Below, piece after piece: positions 26,233 through 33,786 of a stretch of 43,166 bases of DNA. The stretch is taken from positions 1 to 43,166 of the forward strand of contig CAKREL010000006.1 of assembly GCA_934317205.1 (NCBI GenBank), given 5' to 3'. This stretch comes from an uncultured Eubacterium sp. (GTDB lineage Bacteria > Bacillota > Clostridia > Lachnospirales > Lachnospiraceae). Under the pieces are notes generated by a model, which was not told the origin of the DNA, searched no databases, and was given only the letters and a program-made list of their open reading frames with translations. The translations under genes were made by a program, and so were the position numbers. Numbering within the stretch: position 1 is the first letter of the stretch; each line of letters begins with the position of its first letter.

Positions 26233-27548
26233 TGGAGATCAAAAAATCAGAGGCTCTTTTTAAAGAGGCAGTTAAATATATTCCCGGAGGTGTCAATTCA
26301 CCGGTTCGTGCCTTTGGCTCTATCGGTTCTACGCCACGTTTTATCAAAAAAGCCGACAAAGCACTTATGTGGGATGAGGATGATAACGAGTATATTGATT
26401 TTATCGGTTCCTGGGGACCGATGATCCTCGGACACAATCATCCACTGGTACTGGATGCGGTAATGGAGTATGCAAAACGTGGATTAAGCTATGGAGCGGC
26501 TACATCGATCGAGGTTGATATGGCAAAATTGGTCTGCAGTATGGTGCCATCGATTGATATGGTGCGTATGGTAAATTCCGGCACAGAGGCTGTTATGAGT
26601 GCAATCCGTGTTGCCCGTGGTTTTACACGCAGAGATAAGATCATCAAATTTGACGGGTGCTATCATGGACATTCGGATGCCTTACTTGTAAAGGCTGGTT
26701 CTGGTGTTATGACAGCAGGTGTACCGGGCTCTCTGGGCGTTCCGGCAGGCTGTACTGCGGATACTGTAACAGCAGACTATAATTCACTGGAAAGTGTGCA
26801 GAATTGCTTTGATACTTATGGTGAGCAGATTGCAGCGATCATCGTTGAACCTGTTGGTGCAAATATGGGTACTGTTCCGCCAAAGCCAGGATTTTTACAG
26901 GGATTACGTGACATTTGCGATAAATATGGCGCTCTCCTGATTTTTGATGAAGTTATCACTGGATTCCGTATGCAGGCAGATGGTGCACAGGGGTATTTTG
27001 GCGTGACACCGGATCTGACCACTTTTGGAAAAATCATTGGCGCAGGAATGCCGGTTGGTGCATATGGCGGACGCAGAGAGATCATGGAAATGGTATCTCC
27101 GGTTGGTGCTGTTTATCAGGCTGGTACTTTAAGTGGTAACCCGGTAGCTATGGCGGCCGGTATCGCACAGCTTTCCTACTTAAAAGAGCATCCGGAAGTA
27201 TATACACAGTTAAATGAAAAATCAGATCGGTTTTTCACAGAATTGCAGAAGATTGTAGATGAGAGTGGAAGAGGATATCATGTAAATCATATTTGCTCTC
27301 TTGGAAGTCTGTTCTGTACAACGCAGGAAGTGTATGATTATGAGACTGCAAAGACATCTGACACAAAGGCGTATGCAGATTATTGTAATTATATGCAAAA
27401 TCGTGGTATTTATCTGGCTCCGGCACAGTTTGAAGCAATGTTTATCTCAGCAGCACATACGGAAGAGCAGCTGGCACAGACACTGGAACTTGCAAGAGAC
27501 TATTTTATCTCAGTCGAGAAGACTCCCACTTCTGCAAGTGGTGAGTAA
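26232..27548 (+). CDS. hemL: Glutamate-1-semialdehyde aminomutase
   Basis: HemL converts glutamate-1-semialdehyde to aminolevulinate. The 438-residue PLP enzyme has YIPGGVNSPVRAFGSIG near residue 17, the MVNSGTEAVMSAIRVARGFT block near residue 113, LIFDEVITGFRM near residue 236 and the PLP lysine at residue 267 (TFGKIIGAGMPVGAYGG). The C-terminus is odd: from base 27504 the coding sequence runs into a dispersed repeat, so the last 14 or so residues (FISVEKTPTSASGE) and the stop codon come from the repeat. The enzyme core looks complete. It is the last gene of the tetrapyrrole operon. Confidence 0.95.
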   Translation: MEIKKSEALFKEAVKYIPGGVNSPVRAFGSIGSTPRFIKKADKALMWDEDDNEYIDFIGSWGPMILGHNHPLVLDAVMEYAKRGLSYGAATSIEVDMAKLVCSMVPSIDMVRMVNSGTEAVMSAIRVARGFTRRDKIIKFDGCYHGHSDALLVKAGSGVMTAGVPGSLGVPAGCTADTVTADYNSLESVQNCFDTYGEQIAAIIVEPVGANMGTVPPKPGFLQGLRDICDKYGALLIFDEVITGFRMQADGAQGYFGVTPDLTTFGKIIGAGMPVGAYGGRREIMEMVSPVGAVYQAGTLSGNPVAMAAGIAQLSYLKEHPEVYTQLNEKSDRFFTELQKIVDESGRGYHVNHICSLGSLFCTTQEVYDYETAKTSDTKAYADYCNYMQNRGIYLAPAQFEAMFISAAHTEEQLAQTLELARDYFISVEKTPTSASGE

Positions 27549-27593
27549 TAACAAGTTTTTCTCAGTGGGAGTACAATCTCCGACTGAGATAAA
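27504..27593. repeat. Dispersed structured repeat, copy 2
   Basis: A 90-base element with perfect 13-base terminal inverted repeats (TTTATCTCAGTCG / CGACTGAGATAAA). ACTCCCA and TGGGAGT form a second stem and CACTT-CTGC-AAGTG a small hairpin. An alternative fold pairs CTCAGT and GGAG near 27561-27572 with CTCC and ACTGAG near 27578-27587. Its left part encodes the hemL C-terminus. Copy 1 lies at 16273-16358. Confidence 0.87.
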
Positions 27594-27771
27594 CGCTCCG
27601 CGAGGATGTGCAGTGATTCTGAGAAGAATATGTCAGCTTTCGCTGACCAGAATCACGCACCAAGTCTCACGTGAGTTCGACTTGAACTCAGCCTGAGTAC
27701 AATTGAGAATATGGCATCTGGCAGTTTTTTGGAAATAGCCCGGCATAGAGACGAAGGACATAAAAACAGGA
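27594..27771. other. Gene-free stretch with strong hairpins
   Basis: No gene is seen. GTGATTCTG at 27613-27621 pairs with CAGAATCAC at 27648-27656 and encloses GTCAGC-TTTC-GCTGAC (27632-27647), giving a two-storey hairpin. The palindrome CTCACGTGAG lies at 27665-27674 and GAGTTC-GACTT-GAACTC at 27672-27688. These may belong to the same dispersed element family as the repeat just upstream, or form a terminator region for the operon, although there is no good T-run. Confidence 0.6.
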
Positions 27772-28482
27772 ATGACAGTACAGAAGAACACAAGAAAACG
27801 TAGATCAAAAAATGTGAAAACAAAACGGAAAAATAAGCGGAAAAGATATGATATGTCAAGATTCTGGATTGCATTAGGACTTTTGGCAGTGATACTTTTT
27901 CTCATTTTGGGTGTGACACGCCATCAGAGAAAAATTGCTGCAAATCAGCAGACAATGCGGCTGTCTCAGATTGATGAGAGCAGACCAGAATTGGATGTCG
28001 AGCTTTTGACTGTGAATCCATATTCAAGACCGGGAACGGCACTTGAGAAAGTTAACGGAATTGTGATTCATTACACTGCAAATCCGGGAGCTACTGCGAT
28101 TGCGAATCGAAACTATTTTGAAAATCTGAAAGATACGCATACAACGAAGGCAAGTGCGCATTTTATTGTGGGACTGGATGGTGAAATCGTGCAGTGCATT
28201 CCGACAGCCGAAATTGCATATGCATCGAATGAACGCAACAGTGACACAATTTCTATAGAGTGTTGTTATCAGAAGGAAGATGGCTCCTTTGAACAGGCCA
28301 CATATGATTCTGTGATTCGACTCACAGCCTGGCTCTGCGCCAAATTTGGGCTGACATCGGAGGATGTGATCCGTCATTATGATGTGACTGGAAAGCTTTG
28401 CCCGAAGTATTATGTAGAACATGAGGATGCCTGGGCATATTTTAGAGAAGATGTAAAGACATATTTAGACGCTTTACAATAG
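27772..28482 (+). CDS. Membrane-anchored N-acetylmuramoyl-L-alanine amidase
   Basis: A 236-residue amidase_2 (PGRP-like) enzyme that would cut the amide bond between muramic acid and the peptide stem of the cell wall. The first 29 residues are very rich in lysine and arginine, then residues 31-50 form a transmembrane helix (FWIALGLLAVILFLILGV), so the catalytic domain lies outside. Zinc ligands fit the first histidine in GIVIHYTANPGA near residue 98 and the histidine and cysteine in VIRHYDVTGKLCPKYY near residue 200; SAHFIVGLDGEIVQCIP sits between. Zinc amidases of this type act in cell separation or sporulation; which one is not shown. It is the first gene after the cobamide operon. Confidence 0.9.
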   Translation: MTVQKNTRKRRSKNVKTKRKNKRKRYDMSRFWIALGLLAVILFLILGVTRHQRKIAANQQTMRLSQIDESRPELDVELLTVNPYSRPGTALEKVNGIVIHYTANPGATAIANRNYFENLKDTHTTKASAHFIVGLDGEIVQCIPTAEIAYASNERNSDTISIECCYQKEDGSFEQATYDSVIRLTAWLCAKFGLTSEDVIRHYDVTGKLCPKYYVEHEDAWAYFREDVKTYLDALQ

Positions 28483-28504
28483 ACCAGACGGGAGATGAAA
28501 ACGG

Positions 28505-29989
28505 ATGAGAGATCTTTATGAAAAAATTAAAAAAGGAACAGATCGCAGAGCAAGTCTGATTGCTCTGAAAAAAGAACTAAAGGATGAAGCAAAGAAAAAG
28601 GTGTTTCTCACCATGACAGGAAACCGTCTGGATGAAATTATGAAATGCCTGGTGGATGAAGATCCGAAAGTGCGTAAAAATGCTGCAGCGATCCTTGGTG
28701 AATTGCATTGTCAGGATGCACTGGAAGTGCTGATGGATGCCTATGAGGAAGAGGATAAACTATTTGTCCGGGAGGCTTATGTGCAGGCTCTCGCTGCAAT
28801 TGATTGCAACGAATATCTGCCGCAGCTGGAGAAACGTCTGCACGAACTGGCTGCTTATGATGCACCGGAAGAAGAGAAAAAGCATATTCAGGCAGAATTA
28901 CATGCATTACAGGAACTGCTTCTCCAGAAAAAAGGAACAAAAAAACATACATTTAATGGATGGAATCGTTCCAGCGAAGTTCTGTTACTGACATTGCCGG
29001 CTTTCCGAGAAGTACTGGCAGAGGACGTGATCGGAAAGAAAAAAGTGTTAAAATCAGGTGTGCGGACCATTGTATCAGATTTTGCTGCAACTATGAAAAT
29101 CCGCACGTTTCAGGAACTGTTGTTTGTTATTCATACGCAGACAGAAAAAAATGTACTTTCCGCCAAACCACAACAGCTGGCTGAGCAGCTTCTGCAGTCT
29201 GATCTGCTGCAGCTTCTGACAGAGACACACAAAGGAGATATGCCTTTTTATTTCCGTATCGGTGTGTCCGGAAGTATGGCTTTGGAAGAGCGCAGTGCAT
29301 TTGCAAAGCGGACAGCATCAGCCATCGAAGAAGCATTTGACCGGAAGTTGATCAATTCTACCTCTCATTATGAGGTTGAAATTCGTCTGCTTCAAAACCG
29401 GGAAGGCGGATTTGTGCCATTGCTGAAATTGTATACATTACCAGATCACCGTTTTGATTATCGCCGATATTATGTGGCAGCCAGTATGAAACCGACCATG
29501 GCAGCAGGCCTGATGGCACTGGCCAAGCCATATCTAAAGGAACATGCGCAGATCCTTGATCCGTTTTGCGGTGTAGGTACATTACTGATGGAACGCAGAT
29601 TTCTTGTTCCGGCGCGCAATGCTTATGGCATTGACAGTTTTGGAGAAGCGATCGAAAAAGCACGGGTAAATAGCAAAATTGCCGGAATGCAGACGAACTA
29701 TATCAATCGTGACTATTTTGACTTTGTACATGATTATAAATTTGATGAGATTGTCACAGATCTGCCGGCGGGAAATCTGACCAAACCGGAACTGGATGTG
29801 TTGTATCGGAGATTTTTTGAAAAATCGGAAGAGGTACTGGCGAATGACGGTCGCATGATATTCTTCTCCAGGGAGCTGGGACTGGTGAAAAAGCAGCTGC
29901 GTCTGCATCCACAGTTCCGTCTGGCGCAGGAATTCTGTATTCAGGAGAAAAACGGAAGTTATTTGTTTATTGTGGAAAAACGTCAGTAG
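28505..29989 (+). CDS. HEAT-repeat protein with SAM-dependent RNA methyltransferase domain
   Basis: A 494-residue two-part protein. The first 150 residues are helical with HEAT-like repeats (CLVDEDPKVRKNAAAILGEL, LMDAYEEEDKLFVREAYVQA). A middle part, about residues 160-320, resembles the THUMP-containing half of RlmL/Trm14-type enzymes. The last part is a Rossmann methyltransferase: AHAQILDPFCGVGTLLMERR near residue 345 binds S-adenosylmethionine. Motif IV reads TDLPAGN rather than the usual NPPYG-type motif of N2-guanine methylases. It most likely modifies rRNA or tRNA, but the changed motif IV makes the target base uncertain. It starts 22 bases after the amidase and ends 19 bases before glpP. 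Confidence 0.82.
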   Translation: MRDLYEKIKKGTDRRASLIALKKELKDEAKKKVFLTMTGNRLDEIMKCLVDEDPKVRKNAAAILGELHCQDALEVLMDAYEEEDKLFVREAYVQALAAIDCNEYLPQLEKRLHELAAYDAPEEEKKHIQAELHALQELLLQKKGTKKHTFNGWNRSSEVLLLTLPAFREVLAEDVIGKKKVLKSGVRTIVSDFAATMKIRTFQELLFVIHTQTEKNVLSAKPQQLAEQLLQSDLLQLLTETHKGDMPFYFRIGVSGSMALEERSAFAKRTASAIEEAFDRKLINSTSHYEVEIRLLQNREGGFVPLLKLYTLPDHRFDYRRYYVAASMKPTMAAGLMALAKPYLKEHAQILDPFCGVGTLLMERRFLVPARNAYGIDSFGEAIEKARVNSKIAGMQTNYINRDYFDFVHDYKFDEIVTDLPAGNLTKPELDVLYRRFFEKSEEVLANDGRMIFFSRELGLVKKQLRLHPQFRLAQEFCIQEKNGSYLFIVEKRQ

Positions 29990-30008
29990 GAAATATCAGA
30001 GGTGAGAT

Positions 30009-30578
30009 ATGAGTTGTGAGCATTTTCGGGAACAACTGGAAGACTGCCCTGTCATCGCAGCGGCAAGGGATATGGAAGGTCTGGCACACTGCTGTCGGTC
30101 TGAGAGTGGCATCATCTTTATTCTATTTGGAGATGTCTGCACCATTTCAGAAATCGTAGATCAGGTAAAAGCTGCAGGAAAGCTGGCTTTTGTGCATATG
30201 GATCTGGTGAACGGCCTTTCCAGCCGGGAGATCAGTGTGGATTATATCCGGAAAGAAACGAGCGCTGATGGTATTATTTCCACAAAACAGCCACAGATCC
30301 GAAGGGCAAAAGAACTTGGTCTATACACGGTGCACCGCTTTTTTGTCATTGATTCCGCAGCTTATGAAAATGTGGAAAAATGCACAAAAGCGATTCAACC
30401 GGACTGTGTGGAACTGATGCCGGGTGTGATGCCGAAAGTCATCCAACAGATGACCAAAAAGTTGTCTGTCCCGGTGATTGCAGGTGGGCTGATCTCTGAT
30501 AAAGAGGATATTATTGCAGCGCTGGATGCAGGAGCAACGGCGATATCGACGACAAAGGAAGCGTTGTGGTTTCTGTGA
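30009..30578 (+). CDS. glpP: Glycerol-3-phosphate-responsive antiterminator
   Basis: GlpP binds glycerol-3-phosphate and prevents early termination of glycerol genes in Bacillota. The 189-residue TIM-barrel-like protein shows CPVIAAARDMEGL near residue 12, IFILFGDVCTISEIV near residue 36, VHMDLVNGLSSREI near residue 61, GIISTKQPQIRRAKELGLYT near residue 87, VELMPGVMPKVIQQM near residue 135 and PVIAGGLISDKEDI near residue 156. These are the standard family blocks. No glpF, glpK or glpD lies beside it, so its targets are elsewhere. A flavoprotein gene follows after 140 bases. Confidence 0.93.
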   Translation: MSCEHFREQLEDCPVIAAARDMEGLAHCCRSESGIIFILFGDVCTISEIVDQVKAAGKLAFVHMDLVNGLSSREISVDYIRKETSADGIISTKQPQIRRAKELGLYTVHRFFVIDSAAYENVEKCTKAIQPDCVELMPGVMPKVIQQMTKKLSVPVIAGGLISDKEDIIAALDAGATAISTTKEALWFL

Positions 30579-30718
30579 CATGCTGGGAACAAAATATAAA
30601 GACAGTATAATTCACAATGGATAAACCATAAAACAAAGGAAACAATGAAAATGTGCACTTGGAAATTTTCGTTAAAAGACTCCAGGTGTATATAAAAAGT
30701 CACGGAGGTGCAGCGAAG

Positions 30719-31564
30719 ATGTATGATTGCATTATTATCGGAACCGGCCCGGCAGGCTTATCTGCGGCACTGAACCTGAAACCATACAAAAAGAGTTTTG
30801 TGTGGTTTGGTTCCAAAAATCTGAGTGATAAAGTACAGAAAGCGGAAAAAATCACAAATTATCCGGGATTCCCGGAATTGACCGGACAGGAGCTGTTTGC
30901 ACATTTTGAGGAACATATACAGTCAGCAGAGTTGGAAATCACAGAAAAGACCGTGACAAATGTAATGGCAGCAGGTAATTATTACATGGTACTGGCAGAC
31001 AATGAAGTCTACGAGGCAAAAACACTGATTCTTGCTATGGGCGTGATGACAGCAAAACTACTGAAGGGTGAAGACGAGTTACTTGGCAGAGGCGTCAGCT
31101 ATTGTGCTACCTGTGACGGTATGTTTTACAAAGATAAAGAAATTGCAGTATTATGCAACGATCCAAAATATGAGCATGAGGTAGAATATCTGGCAGATCT
31201 GGCAGAAAAAGTAACGTATTTTCCACTGTTTTCAGACAGCCAAGTGAAAAAGGAGAACGTTACGATTTCCAAAGACTTCCCAGTGGAAGTAAACGGTATT
31301 GACCGGGTGACAGGTCTTACCTTAAAAAGCGGTGAAATTTTGAAGGTGGATGGAATTTTCTGTCTGCGCAATGCAATCGCACCGTCAAAACTGATTCCGG
31401 GACTGGAAATTGAGAACGGACACATCGTAGTAGATCGTGCCCAGAAAACAAATTTACCAGGTTGTTTTGCAGCAGGAGACTGCACAGGACGTCCATATCA
31501 GTATACGAAAGCCGTAGGTGAGGGGAATGTGGCAGCACATAGCTGCATCAGTTATCTGCAATAA
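30719..31564 (+). CDS. Thioredoxin-reductase-like flavoprotein
   Basis: A 281-residue FAD protein of the low-molecular-weight thioredoxin reductase family. The start follows a GGAGGTG site 8 bases upstream. FAD binding is seen in DCIIIGTGPAGLSAAL at the start and CFAAGDCTGRPYQYTKAVGE at the end. The redox pair is C129 and C132 (SYCATCDGM). Where normal enzymes have the NADPH loop GGGDSA, this one has VLCNDPKYEHEVEYL, which lacks the glycines, and no HRR basic motif follows (TYFPLF instead). Family knowledge: ferredoxin-dependent flavin thioredoxin reductases of Clostridia also lack NADPH motifs. Inference: this enzyme may use another donor, such as ferredoxin. Confidence 0.88.
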   Translation: MYDCIIIGTGPAGLSAALNLKPYKKSFVWFGSKNLSDKVQKAEKITNYPGFPELTGQELFAHFEEHIQSAELEITEKTVTNVMAAGNYYMVLADNEVYEAKTLILAMGVMTAKLLKGEDELLGRGVSYCATCDGMFYKDKEIAVLCNDPKYEHEVEYLADLAEKVTYFPLFSDSQVKKENVTISKDFPVEVNGIDRVTGLTLKSGEILKVDGIFCLRNAIAPSKLIPGLEIENGHIVVDRAQKTNLPGCFAAGDCTGRPYQYTKAVGEGNVAAHSCISYLQ

Positions 31565-31646
31565 AAATATGAGTATCATGCAGTTATGGATATTTGTGCC
31601 ACAAACGCTCCGTGAGATGGTAACAGACAAGTAAAATAATTCTATA

Positions 31647-31675
31647 TTCACAAAGTTAAGATGCTATGGTATAAT
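31647..31675 (+). promoter_or_regulatory. Promoter for ychF
   Basis: TTCACA at 31647-31652 and TATAAT at 31670-31675 are 17 bases apart, with TGG directly before the -10 box. Transcription would start near 31682 and give a leader of about 190 bases before ychF. Confidence 0.75.
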
Positions 31676-31681
31676 GCAAGG

Positions 31682-31870
31682 TGCTGTATTAGGGCTTCTT
31701 ATAGAAGAAGCTGAAATATGGGAAAGATTTAGAAGACAAAGAACTTGGCAAGGGTATCACTCAGTTCATACTATCGAGGAATAAAAAATGGAATTGGTAG
31801 CGAAAGCGGATTGCGAATGTCCGCTTTACATCCCTTGAAATCAAAGGATTTATAGGAGGAAATATAAAAA
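31682..31870 (+). other. ychF leader region with hairpins
   Basis: The whole 31565-31870 gap holds the promoter above and no gene. In the leader, GCTTCTT-ATAG-AAGAAGC forms a hairpin near 31694-31711. AAAGCGGA (31803-31810) and TCCGCTTT (31820-31827) form a perfect 8-base stem with a 9-base loop. Its core resembles 35510-35528 (see findings). No known riboswitch class was recognised. The ribosome site is TAGGAGGA before the ATG at 31871. Confidence 0.55.
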
Positions 31871-32971
31871 ATGAAATTAGGAATCGTAGGACTTCCAAAT
31901 GTTGGAAAAAGTACCCTTTTCAATTCGTTGACAAAAGCCGGTGCTGAATCAGCCAACTATCCGTTCTGTACCATCGATCCAAACGTTGGTGTTGTAGCAG
32001 TACCGGATGAGCGTTTAAAATTACTGGGAGATATGTATAAGTCCAAGAAAGTTACCCCGGCTGTCATCGAGTTTGTAGACATTGCAGGTCTGGTAAAAGG
32101 AGCCAGTAAAGGAGAGGGACTTGGAAACCAGTTCCTTGCGAATATCCGTGAAGTAGATGCGATTGTTCATGTAGTACGTTGTTTCGAGGATCCGAACGTT
32201 GTCCATGTAGACGGAAGCGTAGATCCGGCCAGAGACATTGAAACCATCAACCTGGAACTGATCTTCTCTGATATTGAGATTCTGGATCGTCGTATTGCAA
32301 AGACAACCAAAGGCGCAAGAATGGATAAAAAACTTGCCAAAGAGCTGGAACTGTTACAGAAGATCAAAGCACATCTGGAAGATGGAAAACTTGCAAAAAC
32401 TTTTGAAGTAGGCGATGATGAGGATGATCAGGAATGGTTTGCATCCTACAATCTGCTGACAGCAAAACCAGTTATTTATGCCGCAAATGTTTCAGAGGAT
32501 GATCTGGCAGATGATGGCGCAAATAATCCGCATGTAGCGAATGTTCGTAAACTTGCTGCCGAGGAAGGATCCGAAGTATTTGTTATCTGTGCACAGATTG
32601 AGCAGGAAATCGCAGAGCTGGATGATGATGAAAAAGCTATGTTTTTAGAGGATCTTGGATTGAAGCAGTCTGGACTGGAGAAACTGATCCAGGCAAGTTA
32701 CAGCTTACTCGGATTGTTAAGTTATTTGACCGCAGGTGAGGATGAGACACGTGCCTGGACCATCAAAAAAGGAACAAAAGCACCGCAGGCAGCGGGAAAA
32801 ATTCATACCGATTTCGAACGTGGATTTATCCGCGCAGAGGTTGTAAACTACAAAGATCTGCTTGAATGTGGTTCATTGGCAGCAGCCCGCGAAAAAGGTC
32901 TGGTAGGACTGGAAGGAAAAGAGTATGTGGTTCAGGACGGAGATGTCATCCTGTTCCGTTTTAATGTATAA
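31871..32971 (+). CDS. ychF: Redox-regulated ribosome-binding ATPase YchF
   Basis: YchF is an Obg-related P-loop protein that prefers ATP and binds ribosomes. The 366-residue protein begins MKLGIVGLPNVGKSTLFNSL (G1 loop), has CTIDPNVGVVAVPDERL near residue 35, the G3 region VDIAGLVKGASKGEGLGNQF near residue 67, and YAANVSEDDL in place of the NKxD motif that gives guanine specificity. The C-terminal TGS-like domain starts near residue 280 (LLSYLTAGEDETRAWTIKKG) and ends VQDGDVILFRFNV. All match the family. Confidence 0.96.
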   Translation: MKLGIVGLPNVGKSTLFNSLTKAGAESANYPFCTIDPNVGVVAVPDERLKLLGDMYKSKKVTPAVIEFVDIAGLVKGASKGEGLGNQFLANIREVDAIVHVVRCFEDPNVVHVDGSVDPARDIETINLELIFSDIEILDRRIAKTTKGARMDKKLAKELELLQKIKAHLEDGKLAKTFEVGDDEDDQEWFASYNLLTAKPVIYAANVSEDDLADDGANNPHVANVRKLAAEEGSEVFVICAQIEQEIAELDDDEKAMFLEDLGLKQSGLEKLIQASYSLLGLLSYLTAGEDETRAWTIKKGTKAPQAAGKIHTDFERGFIRAEVVNYKDLLECGSLAAAREKGLVGLEGKEYVVQDGDVILFRFNV

Positions 32972-33041
32972 TAATACAGGAGTGCACTTTATTTGCCAAT
33001 GTGAATAATATAAAGAAACAGAGAGTGAAGGTAAGTGCACT

Positions 33042-33296
33042 ATGCGTCTATGTGATTTTTCAAGGAAAGAGGTAATCAATACCTCTGACTGCAGATGTCT
33101 GGGAAATGTCTGTGATCTGGAGTTTGATGAGTGCAGCGGACAGATATGTGCAATGATCATAAAGGGGCCTCCGAAGTGGTTTCATCTGGTGGGATGTGAT
33201 ACAGAATACGTCATAGACTGGAAAAAAATTGTTCGGATTGGACCGGATGTAATACTGGTAGATATATGTGCGGAGAGATGTCTGCGCAAACTTTAA
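33042..33296 (+). CDS. YlmC/YmxH-family PRC-barrel protein
   Basis: An 84-residue protein of the YlmC/YmxH family. It reads as one PRC-barrel: MRLCDFSRKEVINTSDCRCL, then GNVCDLEFDECSGQICAMII, DTEYVIDWKKIVRIGPDVIL and a short tail. Family members are found in spore-forming Bacillota and are expressed in sporulation; the biochemical role is unknown. The GAAGGT ribosome site sits between an upstream and a start-abutting AAGTGCACT-type sequence (32981-32989 and 33033-33041) that could pair. It is followed after 20 bases by nrdR. Confidence 0.85.
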   Translation: MRLCDFSRKEVINTSDCRCLGNVCDLEFDECSGQICAMIIKGPPKWFHLVGCDTEYVIDWKKIVRIGPDVILVDICAERCLRKL

Positions 33297-33316
33297 AAAG
33301 TACGGAGGAAAAAACA

Positions 33317-33769
33317 ATGAAATGCCCTTACTGCAGCAGTGATAATACACGCGTTATTGATTCCAGACCGGCGGAGGATAACTGTTCCATCCGTCGCAGA
33401 AGACTTTGCGATGATTGTTCAAAACGTTTTACAACTTATGAAAAAGTGGAGACCATTCCGCTGATCATCATAAAGAAAGATAATACCAGAGAGCAGTATA
33501 ACCGTTCGAAGATCGAGGACGGAGTGCTCAGAGCCTGCCATAAACGGCCGGTATCTGTCAATCAGATTAATCAGCTCATTGATGATGTGGAAACAGAAAT
33601 TTTCAATATGGAAGAAAAAGAGATTCCGAGCAGTGTGATTGGTGAATTGGTGATGGATAAGTTAAAAGATCTGGAAGCAGTGGCTTATGTGAGATTTGCG
33701 TCTGTGTACAGGGAGTTTAAAGATGTGAATACTTTTGTGGAAGAACTGAAGAAAGTTCTGGATAAATAA
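33317..33769 (+). CDS. nrdR: Transcriptional repressor NrdR
   Basis: NrdR represses ribonucleotide reductase genes in response to ATP/dATP levels. The 150-residue protein starts at ATG 33317 behind CGGAGG; longer in-frame starts would overlap the gene before it. It has the zinc ribbon MKCPYCSSDNTRVIDSRP with RRRLCDDCSKRFTTYE near residue 27, then the ATP-cone domain with PLIIIKKDNTREQYNRSKI and RFASVYREFKDVNTF near the end. Length and order are canonical. The NrdR targets are not in this window. Confidence 0.96.
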   Translation: MKCPYCSSDNTRVIDSRPAEDNCSIRRRRLCDDCSKRFTTYEKVETIPLIIIKKDNTREQYNRSKIEDGVLRACHKRPVSVNQINQLIDDVETEIFNMEEKEIPSSVIGELVMDKLKDLEAVAYVRFASVYREFKDVNTFVEELKKVLDK

Positions 33770-33786
33770 TACAACGGAGGTAACTT

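Noticed and set aside
27504..27690. CRISPR array
   Set aside because: The hairpins are not evenly spaced repeats with unique spacers, and no cas gene is present.
27301..27696. Second plus-strand protein across the hemL end and repeat
   Set aside because: It overlaps hemL in another frame and then runs through repeat DNA; there is no domain or ribosome site.
31565..31870. tRNA or known riboswitch in the ychF leader
   Set aside because: No cloverleaf or known aptamer core could be drawn; only simple hairpins are seen.
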